In this document: piece after piece, positions 1 through 5,952 of the stretch
Numbering within the stretch: the first letter of the stretch is position 1
How the letters are laid out: the number at the start of each line of letters is the position of its first letter
Source of the DNA: Clostridia bacterium
GTDB lineage: Bacteria > Bacillota > Clostridia > UBA1381
Assembly: GCA_017380475.1 (NCBI GenBank)
Contig: JAFODX010000026.1
Coordinates: forward strand, 1-7,216
Length of the DNA stretch: 7,216 nucleotides
Reading direction: 5' to 3'
Position numbers and translations under genes: made by a program
The notes under the pieces: generated by a model
What the model was told of the DNA's origin: nothing
Seen by the model: only the letters and a program-made list of their open reading frames with translations
Databases searched by the model: none

Positions 1-1
1 A

Positions 2-232
2 AACTGTCCTGTTGCCAATAAGGTTTTTGATACATATCTTGACTATCTTGCAGTAGGTATAAAGAGTATAAATATGGTATTCGGACCTGACGCAATAGTA
101 CTTGCCGGCGGAATCACAAAAGAGGGTGAAAAAATATTAAAGCCTCTGCGTGAAAAACTACCGTCAGATATCAGAGTGGAAGTATCGACATTACAGAGTG
201 ATGCAGGCTCACTTGGCGCTGCAATGCTTTAA
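2..232 (+). CDS. ROK-family sugar kinase, C-terminal end (5' truncated by window)
   Basis: Only the last 76 residues are in the window, read in the frame starting at base 2 and ending in TAA at 230-232. The tail has features typical of the ROK family (glucokinase, N-acetylglucosamine kinase, N-acetylmannosamine kinase and related repressors). These are a helix ending in 'LAVGIKSI', then 'FGPDAIVLAGGI' (the strand and glycine turn of the C-terminal ATPase lobe), and the family's usual ending 'DAGSLGAAML'. The substrate-deciding region and zinc motif lie upstream of the window, so the sugar cannot be read directly. The next gene is nagA, only 17 nt downstream on the same strand. I infer a kinase acting on GlcNAc or ManNAc that feeds the deacetylase. 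A general glucokinase or a ROK regulator is not excluded, although the conserved C-terminus without extension favours an enzyme. Confidence 0.88.
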   Translation, partial: NCPVANKVFDTYLDYLAVGIKSINMVFGPDAIVLAGGITKEGEKILKPLREKLPSDIRVEVSTLQSDAGSLGAAML

Positions 233-249
233 TCGGAGAGTGAATAATA

Positions 250-1311
250 ATGATTTATAAAAATGCTCTTATAAATGACGAAATAACAGATATAGAAACA
301 TCAGACGGAAAAATCATCAGCATCGGAAAAAACGATGCTGATGGCTTTGATTTGGGTGGAAAAACGGTATATCCGGGACTTGTTGATATACATACACACG
401 GCTCGGTGGGTTACGATACAATGGACGGGGACGGACTTTGCGAAATGTCGCAATACCTTGCCAAAAACGGTGTAACTGCGTGGTTACCGACAACTATGAC
501 GGTAAGTATGGACAAGATAAAATCTGTCGTTAATGCCCAATTACCCCAAAACTGCGGTGCAGAGATTATGGGATTTCATATGGAAGGCCCGTATATTTCA
601 CCCAAACGTAAGGGTGCACAGAATGAAAAGTACATAAAAGCACCCGATATAAACGAATTTAACGAGCTGCAAAATATCAGAAAGGTAACAATAGCACCGG
701 AGCTTCCGGGCAGTATGGAGTTTATAAAACAGTGTAAAACGACTGTCTCGCTCGGTCATACTGATGCAGACTATGAGTGTGCAAGTGAAGCATTCAAATC
801 CGGTGCAAAGTGTCTTACACACACATTCAATGCAATGCCGGGACTTCATCACCGTGACCCCGGTCCGATTGGTGCAGCGGTGGATAACGATGCATATGTT
901 GAGGTTATATGTGACGGACTGCATATCCACAAGAGTGTTATAATGATGCTTTACCGTACATTCGGTGCGGACAGAATGGTTTTGATAAGCGATTCTATGC
1001 GTGCAACAGGACTCTGTGACGGTGAATATGAGTTTGGCGGTCAGATGATAACCGTTAAGGACTCTGTTGCAAGAACAGAGGAGGGGGCAATAGCAGGAAG
1101 TACCACAAATCTTATGGGCTGTGTGAAAAAGGCAATCGAATTCGGTATTCCTGCAGGGGATGCGTTTAAAATGGCATCTGAAACCCCTGCTAAACTCATA
1201 AACGTAAAAAAGGGCAGATTACTGCCCGGATACGATGCTGATTTTATTGTAGTTGATGATGATCTGAATGTCATAACTACAGTAGTCGGCGGTGAGGTAG
1301 TGAGTGGTTAA
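250..1311 (+). CDS. nagA: N-acetylglucosamine-6-phosphate deacetylase
   Basis: NagA removes acetate from GlcNAc-6-phosphate to give glucosamine-6-phosphate in the cytoplasm, a committed step in amino-sugar catabolism and wall recycling. The 353-residue protein has the amidohydrolase layout: a short N-terminal beta part, then a TIM barrel with the metal and catalytic residues in order. These are HTH (H48, H50) after 'YPGLVDI', E112 in 'GFHMEGPYIS', H170 in 'SLGHTDADY', H191 in 'LTHTFNAMPGLHHRD', H225/H227 in 'GLHIH', and catalytic D248 in 'LISDSMRATGL'. The ending 'GRLLPGYDADFIVVD' is the usual C-terminal return to the beta part. It is somewhat shorter than the E. coli and Bacillus enzymes (about 380-395), with no catalytic loss visible. 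The ATG at 250 follows GGAGAG at 235-240 by 9 nt. It is probably co-transcribed with the kinase upstream. Its stop at 1309-1311 overlaps the stop of the convergent gene. Confidence 0.96.
   Translation: MIYKNALINDEITDIETSDGKIISIGKNDADGFDLGGKTVYPGLVDIHTHGSVGYDTMDGDGLCEMSQYLAKNGVTAWLPTTMTVSMDKIKSVVNAQLPQNCGAEIMGFHMEGPYISPKRKGAQNEKYIKAPDINEFNELQNIRKVTIAPELPGSMEFIKQCKTTVSLGHTDADYECASEAFKSGAKCLTHTFNAMPGLHHRDPGPIGAAVDNDAYVEVICDGLHIHKSVIMMLYRTFGADRMVLISDSMRATGLCDGEYEFGGQMITVKDSVARTEEGAIAGSTTNLMGCVKKAIEFGIPAGDAFKMASETPAKLINVKKGRLLPGYDADFIVVDDDLNVITTVVGGEVVSG
315..343. repeat. Perfect 11-bp inverted repeat inside nagA
   Basis: The arm CATCAGCATCG at 315-325 is the exact reverse complement of CGATGCTGATG at 333-343, with a 7-nt loop GAAAAAA. 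It lies at codons 22-32 of nagA, in a part of the protein that is not conserved in the family. On the plus strand no T-run follows, so it would be a stable hairpin early in the nagA message. Read on the minus strand it is followed directly by ATTTTT (314-309), which resembles a weak intrinsic terminator for antisense transcripts. The structure is seen in the sequence; any function is inference. Confidence 0.6.
1206..1227 (-). terminator. Predicted intrinsic terminator of the small minus-strand gene, embedded in nagA
   Basis: On the minus strand GGGCAG (1227-1222), loop TAAT, and CTGCCC (1217-1212) form a perfect 6-bp GC-rich stem followed with no gap by TTTTTT (1211-1206). This is a textbook rho-independent terminator shape. 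It lies 80-100 nt beyond the stop of the convergent 72-residue gene and entirely within the nagA codons for 'VKKGRLLP'. There is no room for a terminator between the two genes, which makes a functional role plausible. However, 'KKGRLLPGYDAD' resembles a conserved NagA segment, so a chance origin from coding constraint is possible. Confidence 0.55.
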
Positions 1312-1526
1312 AGCTCGAAATCCTCGGCTGTAAACTCTGTTTTCAGACGGCGTTTACGTCGTACCGTTTTTTTGAAAATATCATACTTGAATTTTTTACA
1401 GTCGCCATTTGTGGCGGCTGTATTTTTTTTATAAAGTGTACAGTACATTTCGTCCTCGTTATCTTCAAGTTTTTGTGCGTGAATACACAGTGCACATACC
1501 TTATTTATATCCTCACTGTAAATCAT
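1308..1526 (-). CDS. Small four-cysteine protein, possibly zinc-binding, unknown function
   Basis: This is a 72-residue protein. ATG at 1526-1524 is preceded by AAAGGAGAA (1539-1531) and an extended -10 promoter farther upstream, so it is very likely a real gene. The cysteines C11 and C14 (CALC), C29 and C43 fit a C-x2-C...C...C pattern suggestive of one structural zinc or a small redox centre. Residues 52-62 form a strongly basic stretch (KKTVRRKRRLK), followed by an acidic tail ending 'TAEDFEL'. No signal peptide or membrane segment is seen. I recall similar small cysteine-containing proteins in Clostridia, but no known function. The basic patch could contact nucleic acid, which is inference only. 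The gene overlaps the nagA stop by 4 nt tail to tail, and it contains on its opposite strand the likely nagA terminator. It is divergent from purB and shares the control region. Confidence 0.82.
   Translation of the reverse strand: MIYSEDINKVCALCIHAQKLEDNEDEMYCTLYKKNTAATNGDCKKFKYDIFKKTVRRKRRLKTEFTAEDFEL
1397..1430 (+). terminator. Predicted intrinsic terminator of the nag operon, embedded in the convergent small gene
   Basis: ACAGTCGCCA (1398-1407) pairs with TGGCGGCTGT (1412-1421) around the 4-nt loop TTTG. There is a single U-G wobble (1402/1417), and one more pair, T1397-A1422, closes the base. Eight T follow at once (1423-1430). This is a strong rho-independent terminator about 87 nt after the nagA stop. 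It sits inside the minus-strand small gene, where the same bases encode residues about 33-43 ('KKNTAATNGDC'), including cysteine C43. It has no T-run on the minus strand, so it should not stop transcription of the small gene itself. Confidence 0.8.
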
Positions 1527-1577
1527 AAAATTCTCCTTTGTTACAAATAAATGCGGAAAAATTGTGTTATTATTGTT

Positions 1578-1606
1578 ATTTTAACATAAATATCAATATT
1601 CGTAAA
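1578..1606 (-). promoter_or_regulatory. Promoter of the small four-cysteine gene
   Basis: Read on the minus strand: -35 TTTACG (1606-1601), a 17-nt spacer, then -10 TAAAAT (1583-1578). TGT stands immediately before the -10 box, giving an extended -10 element. Transcription would start near 1571, leaving a leader of about 45 nt before the ATG at 1526. An imperfect palindrome AATATCAATATT (1589-1600) lies in the spacer; in such AT-rich sequence it may mean nothing. Confidence 0.6.
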
Positions 1607-1624
1607 GAACTTTTTAAATTTTCC

Positions 1625-1653
1625 TTGATTTTATGCGTGTTTTATTATATAAT
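1625..1653 (+). promoter_or_regulatory. Promoter of purB-purA
   Basis: TTGATT at 1625-1630 and a perfect TATAAT at 1648-1653 are separated by exactly 17 nt, close to the ideal sigma-A promoter. Transcription should start near 1660, giving a leader of about 78 nt. The -35 box lies 18 nt from the -35 box of the divergent small gene, so one regulator bound between them could affect both directions. Confidence 0.75.
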
Positions 1654-1659
1654 ATAAAA

Positions 1660-1681
1660 GGCGTATTAGTTTTAATACGTT
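1660..1681 (+). promoter_or_regulatory. Inverted repeat at the purB transcription start (5' stem-loop or operator)
   Basis: CGTATTA (1662-1668) and TAATACG (1673-1679) are exact reverse complements around the loop GTTT. In RNA two further G-U pairs (1661/1680 and 1660/1681) extend the stem to nine. The predicted start of transcription falls at its 5' edge. It could be a 5'-terminal hairpin stabilising the message or a symmetric operator for a repressor. I see no classic PurR box and no purine riboswitch core. The symmetry is visible; the role is inference. Confidence 0.5.
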
Positions 1682-1723
1682 TGTTGTATTTTGAAAAATA
1701 ACGCAGAAAAACTGCACAACAAA
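1680..1723 (+). promoter_or_regulatory. Nested stem in the purB leader abutting the ribosome binding site
   Basis: TTTGTTGT (1680-1687) is the exact reverse complement of ACAACAAA (1716-1723). Enclosed within it, GCAG (1703-1706) pairs with CTGC (1712-1715) around AAAAA, so the inner stem stacks directly on the outer one on the 3' side. The 3' arm of the outer stem takes the first three bases of the ribosome binding site AAAGGAG (1721-1727). Folding could modulate access to the start at 1738. The outer stem is A/U-rich and weak. Confidence 0.4.
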
Positions 1724-1737
1724 GGAGAAACTTACAG

Positions 1738-3171
1738 ATGGCAACAGACACTTACGAGAGTCCGTTAAATTCGAGATACGCATCAAAAGAGATGCAGTAC
1801 ATTTTCTCGCCGGATAAAAAGTTTTCAACATGGCGTAAGCTGTGGATAGCACTTGCAGAAAGCGAGCAGGAGCTTGGACTTAACATAACCGACGAGCAGA
1901 TTTCGGAGATGAAAGAACACATCACCGATATCAATTACGATGTGGCAAGAGCACGTGAAAAAGAGGTACGTCACGATGTTATGTCGCACGTTTATGCGTT
2001 TGGCGTACAGTGCCCGACGGCAAAACCGATAATCCACCTTGGCGCAACAAGTTGCTACGTTGGCGATAACACGGACATTATAATAATGACCGAGGCAATG
2101 CAGCTTATAAAGAACAAGCTTGTAAGCCTTATCGCAGAGCTTTCAAAGTTTGCAGACAAGTACAAGAATTTACCTTGTCTTGCATTCACACATTTTCAGG
2201 CAGCACAGCCGACAACTGTCGGAAAGCGTGCAACATTGTGGCTTCAGGACCTTGTGATGGACCTTGAAGATGTAGAATACCAACTGTCAAAAGCAAAGCT
2301 TTTAGGCTGTAAGGGTACTACAGGCACACAGGCAAGCTTTATGGAACTTTTTGACGGCGACCATAACAAGTGTAAAGCACTTGACGAAAAGATTGCGGCT
2401 AAGATGGGCTATAAGACAACCTTTGCCGTAAGCGGTCAGACATATCCGAGAAAGCTTGATTCGCAGATGTTGAATGTACTGAGTGCAATTGCACAGAGTG
2501 CGTATAAGTTCTCCAACGATATAAGACTTCTTCAACATTTAAAGCAGATAGAAGAGCCGTTTGAGAAATCACAGATAGGTTCATCGGCTATGGCATATAA
2601 GCGTAACCCGATGCGTACAGAAAGAATAGGTTCGCTTGCAAGATATGTAATTGTAGACGCTTTAAATCCGGCTATAACAGCTTCAACACAGTGGTTTGAA
2701 AGAACACTTGATGACAGTGCAAATAAGCGTATAAGTGTTCCTGAAGCGTTTTTAGCAGTAGATGCAATACTTGGTCTTTATATAAACGTAGTCGACGGTC
2801 TTGTTGTTTACGATAAGGTAATAACAAAGCACTTTATGTCAGAGATACCGTTTATGGCAACCGAGAACATTATGATGGATGCTGTTAAAAAAGGCGGTGA
2901 CCGTCAGGAGCTTCACGAGAAAATACGTCAGTATTCAATGGAGGCGGGCGCAAGAGTGAAGGTTGAGGGTAAGGACAATAACCTTGCCGAGCTCATTGCA
3001 AACGATGATTCTTTCGGTCTCACAACAGACGAGATAAACGCTGTTATGAAACCGGAAAACTTTGTCGGACGTTCACCCGAACAGGTTGATGATTTTATAA
3101 ACGATGTAATATCACCGATACTTGATAAGAACAAGGATTTACTCGGTGTGGAAGTAGAAATAAACGTTTGA
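1738..3171 (+). CDS. purB: Adenylosuccinate lyase, long human-like form
   Basis: PurB cleaves fumarate from SAICAR in IMP synthesis and from adenylosuccinate in the last step to AMP; it acts as a cytoplasmic tetramer of the fumarase/aspartase superfamily. The 477-residue protein has the three conserved superfamily regions: 'RHDVMSHVYAFG' (78-89) followed by 'HLGATSCYVGDNTD' (100-113); 'THFQAAQPTTVGKR' (151-164) with general acid H152; and the mobile signature loop 'GSSAMAYKRNPM' (281-292) with catalytic serine S282/S283. 'QWFERTLDDSANKRI' (318-332) and 'PFMATENIMMDAVKKGG' (371-387) closely follow human ADSL, as does the length, whereas Bacillus PurB has about 430 residues. The usual proline of SSAMP is alanine (A286). 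The ATG at 1738 follows AAAGGAG at 1721-1727 by 10 nt. purA follows after 23 nt in an apparent operon. Confidence 0.97.
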   Translation: MATDTYESPLNSRYASKEMQYIFSPDKKFSTWRKLWIALAESEQELGLNITDEQISEMKEHITDINYDVARAREKEVRHDVMSHVYAFGVQCPTAKPIIHLGATSCYVGDNTDIIIMTEAMQLIKNKLVSLIAELSKFADKYKNLPCLAFTHFQAAQPTTVGKRATLWLQDLVMDLEDVEYQLSKAKLLGCKGTTGTQASFMELFDGDHNKCKALDEKIAAKMGYKTTFAVSGQTYPRKLDSQMLNVLSAIAQSAYKFSNDIRLLQHLKQIEEPFEKSQIGSSAMAYKRNPMRTERIGSLARYVIVDALNPAITASTQWFERTLDDSANKRISVPEAFLAVDAILGLYINVVDGLVVYDKVITKHFMSEIPFMATENIMMDAVKKGGDRQELHEKIRQYSMEAGARVKVEGKDNNLAELIANDDSFGLTTDEINAVMKPENFVGRSPEQVDDFINDVISPILDKNKDLLGVEVEINV

Positions 3172-3194
3172 TTTTAAGAGAGGGGTAAATTAAA

Positions 3195-4469
3195 ATGGTA
3201 AAAGCAGTAGTAGGTGCATGTTGGGGCGACGAGGGTAAAGGTAAGATTACCGATATGCTCGCAGCTGATGCAGATATAGTAGTACGTTTTCAGGGCGGTG
3301 CAAACGCAGGTCATACAATCGTAAACGATTACGGTAAGTTTGCATTGCATCTTCTTCCGTCAGGTTCATTCAACCAGAACGTTACAAATATGATTGGTAA
3401 CGGTGTTGCACTTGATATCGAACAGCTTGTAAACGAAATTGAAGAGGTTGTATCAAAAGGCGTTCCTCGTCCGAACATTGTGGTATCTGAAAGAGCGCAG
3501 GTGCTTATGCCGTACCACAGACTCTTTGATACATACGAGGAGGAAAGACTTTCAGACCGTCAGTTCGGTTCAACAAAGTCGGGTATCGCTCCGTTCTTCT
3601 CAGATAAGTTTGCAAAAATAGGTTTTCAGGTATGGGAACTCTTTGAGGAAGACAGACTTAAGGAAAAGATAAAGAACGTACTTGAGGTTAAGAACCTTAT
3701 GCTTGAGCACGTTTATCATAAACCGCTTCTTGATGCTGATGAGCTTTATGCTACATGCAAGCGTTATGCAGAAATGATAAAGCCGTATGTTATTGACTCG
3801 GTTAAGTTTATGCACGAGGCTGTCAAGGAAGGCAAGACTATTCTTTTAGAGGGTCAGCTCGGTTCATTGAAGGATCCGGATTTCGGTATCTATCCGATGA
3901 CTACATCATCATCAACACTTGCAGGCTACGGTGCAATCGGTGCAGGTGTACCGCCGTATGAGATTAAGGAAATCATAACGGTTGTTAAGGCTTATTCATC
4001 AGCAGTTGGTGCAGGTGCGTTTGTATCAGAGATATTTGGTGAGGAAGCAGACGAGTTAAGACGTCGTGGCGGTGACGGCGGTGAGTACGGTGCAACAACA
4101 GGCAGACCGAGACGTATGGGTTGGTTTGACTGTGTGGCATCACGTTACGGTTGCCGTGTTCAGGGCACAACTGCAGTTGCGTTTACAGTACTTGACGTAC
4201 TCGGTTATCTTGATGAGATTCCGGTATGTGTAGGCTATGAGATTGACGGTGAGGTTATCCGTGACTTCCCGACAACGGGTAAACTTGAAAAGGCAAAACC
4301 GGTACTTAAGGTTCTTCCGGGCTGGAAGTCAGATATCAGAGGTATCACAAAGTATGAGGACTTGCCGGAGAACTGCCGTAACTATATCGAGTTCATTGAA
4401 AAAGAACTTGAAGTTCCGATTAAAATCGTATCAAACGGCCCTGCTCGTGGTGATATAATAATGAGATAA
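3195..4469 (+). CDS. purA: Adenylosuccinate synthetase, divergent clostridial type
   Basis: PurA joins IMP and aspartate using GTP to give adenylosuccinate, the substrate of PurB encoded just upstream. The 424-residue length is normal. The phosphate loop GDEGKGK (11-17) carries catalytic D12; 'QGGANAGHTI' (33-42) carries catalytic H40; 'GNGVALD' (68-74) and 'ATTGRPRRMGWFD' (300-312) are intact. Several substrate-site segments differ from the E. coli type: 'STKSGIAPFFSDKFAKIGF' (126-144), 'EGQLGSLKDPDFGIYPM' (219-235), 'KAYSSAVGAGAF' (265-276) and 'TVLDVLGYLDEI' (331-342), the last having V332 where a guanine-contacting lysine usually stands. A small tandem 'GGDGGE' (292-297) comes from a 9-bp repeat at 4068-4085. 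The differences look like a coherent subfamily rather than decay. The ATG is preceded by AGAGAGGGG, and the gene probably shares the purB promoter. A bidirectional terminator follows the stop. Confidence 0.96.
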   Translation: MVKAVVGACWGDEGKGKITDMLAADADIVVRFQGGANAGHTIVNDYGKFALHLLPSGSFNQNVTNMIGNGVALDIEQLVNEIEEVVSKGVPRPNIVVSERAQVLMPYHRLFDTYEEERLSDRQFGSTKSGIAPFFSDKFAKIGFQVWELFEEDRLKEKIKNVLEVKNLMLEHVYHKPLLDADELYATCKRYAEMIKPYVIDSVKFMHEAVKEGKTILLEGQLGSLKDPDFGIYPMTTSSSTLAGYGAIGAGVPPYEIKEIITVVKAYSSAVGAGAFVSEIFGEEADELRRRGGDGGEYGATTGRPRRMGWFDCVASRYGCRVQGTTAVAFTVLDVLGYLDEIPVCVGYEIDGEVIRDFPTTGKLEKAKPVLKVLPGWKSDIRGITKYEDLPENCRNYIEFIEKELEVPIKIVSNGPARGDIIMR

Positions 4470-4470
4470 C

Positions 4471-4508
4471 AAAAAATCACATTGGCATAATTGCCAATGT
4501 GATTTTTT
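4471..4508. terminator. Bidirectional intrinsic terminator between purA and trkH
   Basis: The core arms TCACATTGGCA (4477-4487) and TGCCAATGTGA (4492-4502) are perfectly complementary around the loop TAAT. They are flanked by AAAAAA on the left and seven T on the right (4503-4509), extending the paired region to 17 bp. Each strand therefore has a hairpin followed by a T-run. It occupies essentially the whole 38-nt gap between the convergent stops of purA (4469) and trkH (4508), and its T-run overlaps the trkH stop codon. Confidence 0.93.
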
Positions 4509-5947
4509 TATCTCTTCCATGTATAAGGTGAGAACAGCATCAGTATCGGGAATATTTCAAGTCTGCCTATAAGCATATTAAGCGATAATACTATTTTAGA
4601 CAGTGGTGAGAACAGTGAGAAATTCTCAACAGGACCGACAAGTCCAAGTCCCGGACCGATATTGTTTATCGTCGCCGCAACGGCTGTGAAATTAGTTGTA
4701 AAGTCAAGGTTATCAAAGCTTATGATAAGCATTGATACAGCATAGAGAACAAGGAAAACGGCTATATAAACGCTTACGTTTCGTACCGTTTCGTGTTCTA
4801 TTGTCTTTCCGTTCATAGAAATCTTATGAGTGCTTTTCGGATGTGCTGAAATCTTGATTTCCTTGCGTATTGATTTTAAGAGTATCAGTATTCGGGATAC
4901 TTTAATTCCGCCGCCTGTACTTCCTGCACAAGCTCCCACAAACATAAGAACCACAAGGATTGTTTTTGAAAGCGACGGCCACAAATCAAAGTTTGCCGTT
5001 GAATAACCGGTTGTTGTTATAATAGATGCCGTCTGAAAGAATCCGTGTCTTAACGATGTGGCAAAGTCAGGGAACAGATATCGGCAGTTGACACTTATGA
5101 GCAACGCCGAAACAAGGATAACTGAAAGATAAACCTTATATTCATCTGACTTCAATGCATCACGCCAACGTCGTGTAAGTATAAGATAATACACTGTAAA
5201 ATCAATGCCGAACAGTATCATAAACACTGTTATTGTGTTCTGTACAAATGGTGAGTAGTCTGCAACGCTTGAATTAACGATTCCGAAACCGCCGGTTCCT
5301 GCCGTACCAAACGACAGTGTAAGTGCCTCGAACAGAGACATACCGCCAAAAAGCAGGAATACAATTTCGCAAAGGGTTATTCCTATATATATAAAATACA
5401 GTATCTTTGCCGATGAACGTACCTTTGGCACAAGCTTGCTGACTGACGGTCCTGTGCTCTCTGCACGCAGGAGATGCACATTGCTTCCGCCTGAAAGGGG
5501 GAGAAGTGCAACTAAGAACACTAAAACACCCATACCGCCTATCCAGTGCGTGAAGCTTCGCCAGAAAAGATGTGCTTTAGGTAATGCTTCAACATTCGTA
5601 AGGATTGATGCACCGGTAGTAGTAAAACCGGAAACGGTCTCAAAGAAAGCATCAATATAGTTTGGGATGTATCCCGAAATAACGAACGGAACAGCACCAA
5701 ACAGACTGATTACTATCCATGACAGTGCTACCGTAACAAACCCTTCTCTTGAATACATTGTTTTATGTTTGGGTTTTATGAGTGAGAGCAGAGTTCCTGC
5801 AACAAGACATACTGCTGAACACAGCAGATATATTTTAAAACTTTCTGTGTCTTTATAGCAAAGCGCACATATCACAGGCAACAGCATACATACAGCCTCA
5901 ATGTTAAGTACTGACCCGAGCGTGCGGAGAATTACTTTGTAGTTCAT
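4508..5947 (-). CDS. trkH: Trk-type potassium transporter membrane subunit
   Basis: This integral membrane protein of 479 residues forms the potassium pore of the Trk/Ktr/HKT superfamily. All four pore loops with their filter glycines can be read: 'SGFTTTGAS' (106-114), 'SFGTAGTGGFG' (212-222), 'ASIITTTGYST' (307-317) and 'AATINNIGPGL' (424-434). The segment 'GACAGSTGGGIKVSRILILLK' begins at 338 and matches the intramembrane gating loop after the third pore region. The C-terminal 'NMLIGRLEIFPILMLFSPYTW' region is typical of TrkH. Many hydrophobic helices lie between these landmarks. The length and C-terminus favour TrkH over the shorter KtrB. The ATG at 5947-5945 follows a perfect AAGGAGG. 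The gene lies 12 nt downstream of trkA, whose product gates it, and ends at the shared terminator with purA. Confidence 0.95.
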   Translation of the reverse strand: MNYKVILRTLGSVLNIEAVCMLLPVICALCYKDTESFKIYLLCSAVCLVAGTLLSLIKPKHKTMYSREGFVTVALSWIVISLFGAVPFVISGYIPNYIDAFFETVSGFTTTGASILTNVEALPKAHLFWRSFTHWIGGMGVLVFLVALLPLSGGSNVHLLRAESTGPSVSKLVPKVRSSAKILYFIYIGITLCEIVFLLFGGMSLFEALTLSFGTAGTGGFGIVNSSVADYSPFVQNTITVFMILFGIDFTVYYLILTRRWRDALKSDEYKVYLSVILVSALLISVNCRYLFPDFATSLRHGFFQTASIITTTGYSTANFDLWPSLSKTILVVLMFVGACAGSTGGGIKVSRILILLKSIRKEIKISAHPKSTHKISMNGKTIEHETVRNVSVYIAVFLVLYAVSMLIISFDNLDFTTNFTAVAATINNIGPGLGLVGPVENFSLFSPLSKIVLSLNMLIGRLEIFPILMLFSPYTWKR

Positions 5948-5952
5948 TTATA

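Noticed and set aside
598..930. 110-codon minus-strand open frame opposite nagA.
   Set aside because: It lies opposite the catalytic core codons of nagA, and its product has no recognisable domain and an odd composition.
1150..1157. CCTGCAGG 8-bp palindrome in nagA.
   Set aside because: It is a single short palindrome with no neighbouring copies or context, and is expected by chance.
1347..1373. Possible earlier terminator after nagA: ACGGCG / CGTCGT stem with loop TTTA and T7 downstream.
   Set aside because: The stem is only 6 bp with one G-U pair, and four bases separate it from the T-run. The element at 1397-1430 is far stronger. It may still act as a weak tandem site.
1589..1600. Palindrome AATATCAATATT in the spacer of the minus-strand promoter as an operator.
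   Set aside because: The arms are 5 bp and purely A/T in an A/T-rich stretch, so it is easily a chance occurrence.
1654..1737. Purine or other known riboswitch in the purB leader.
   Set aside because: The leader is only about 80 nt, and I see no purine-aptamer loop sequences or expression-platform terminator with a T-run.
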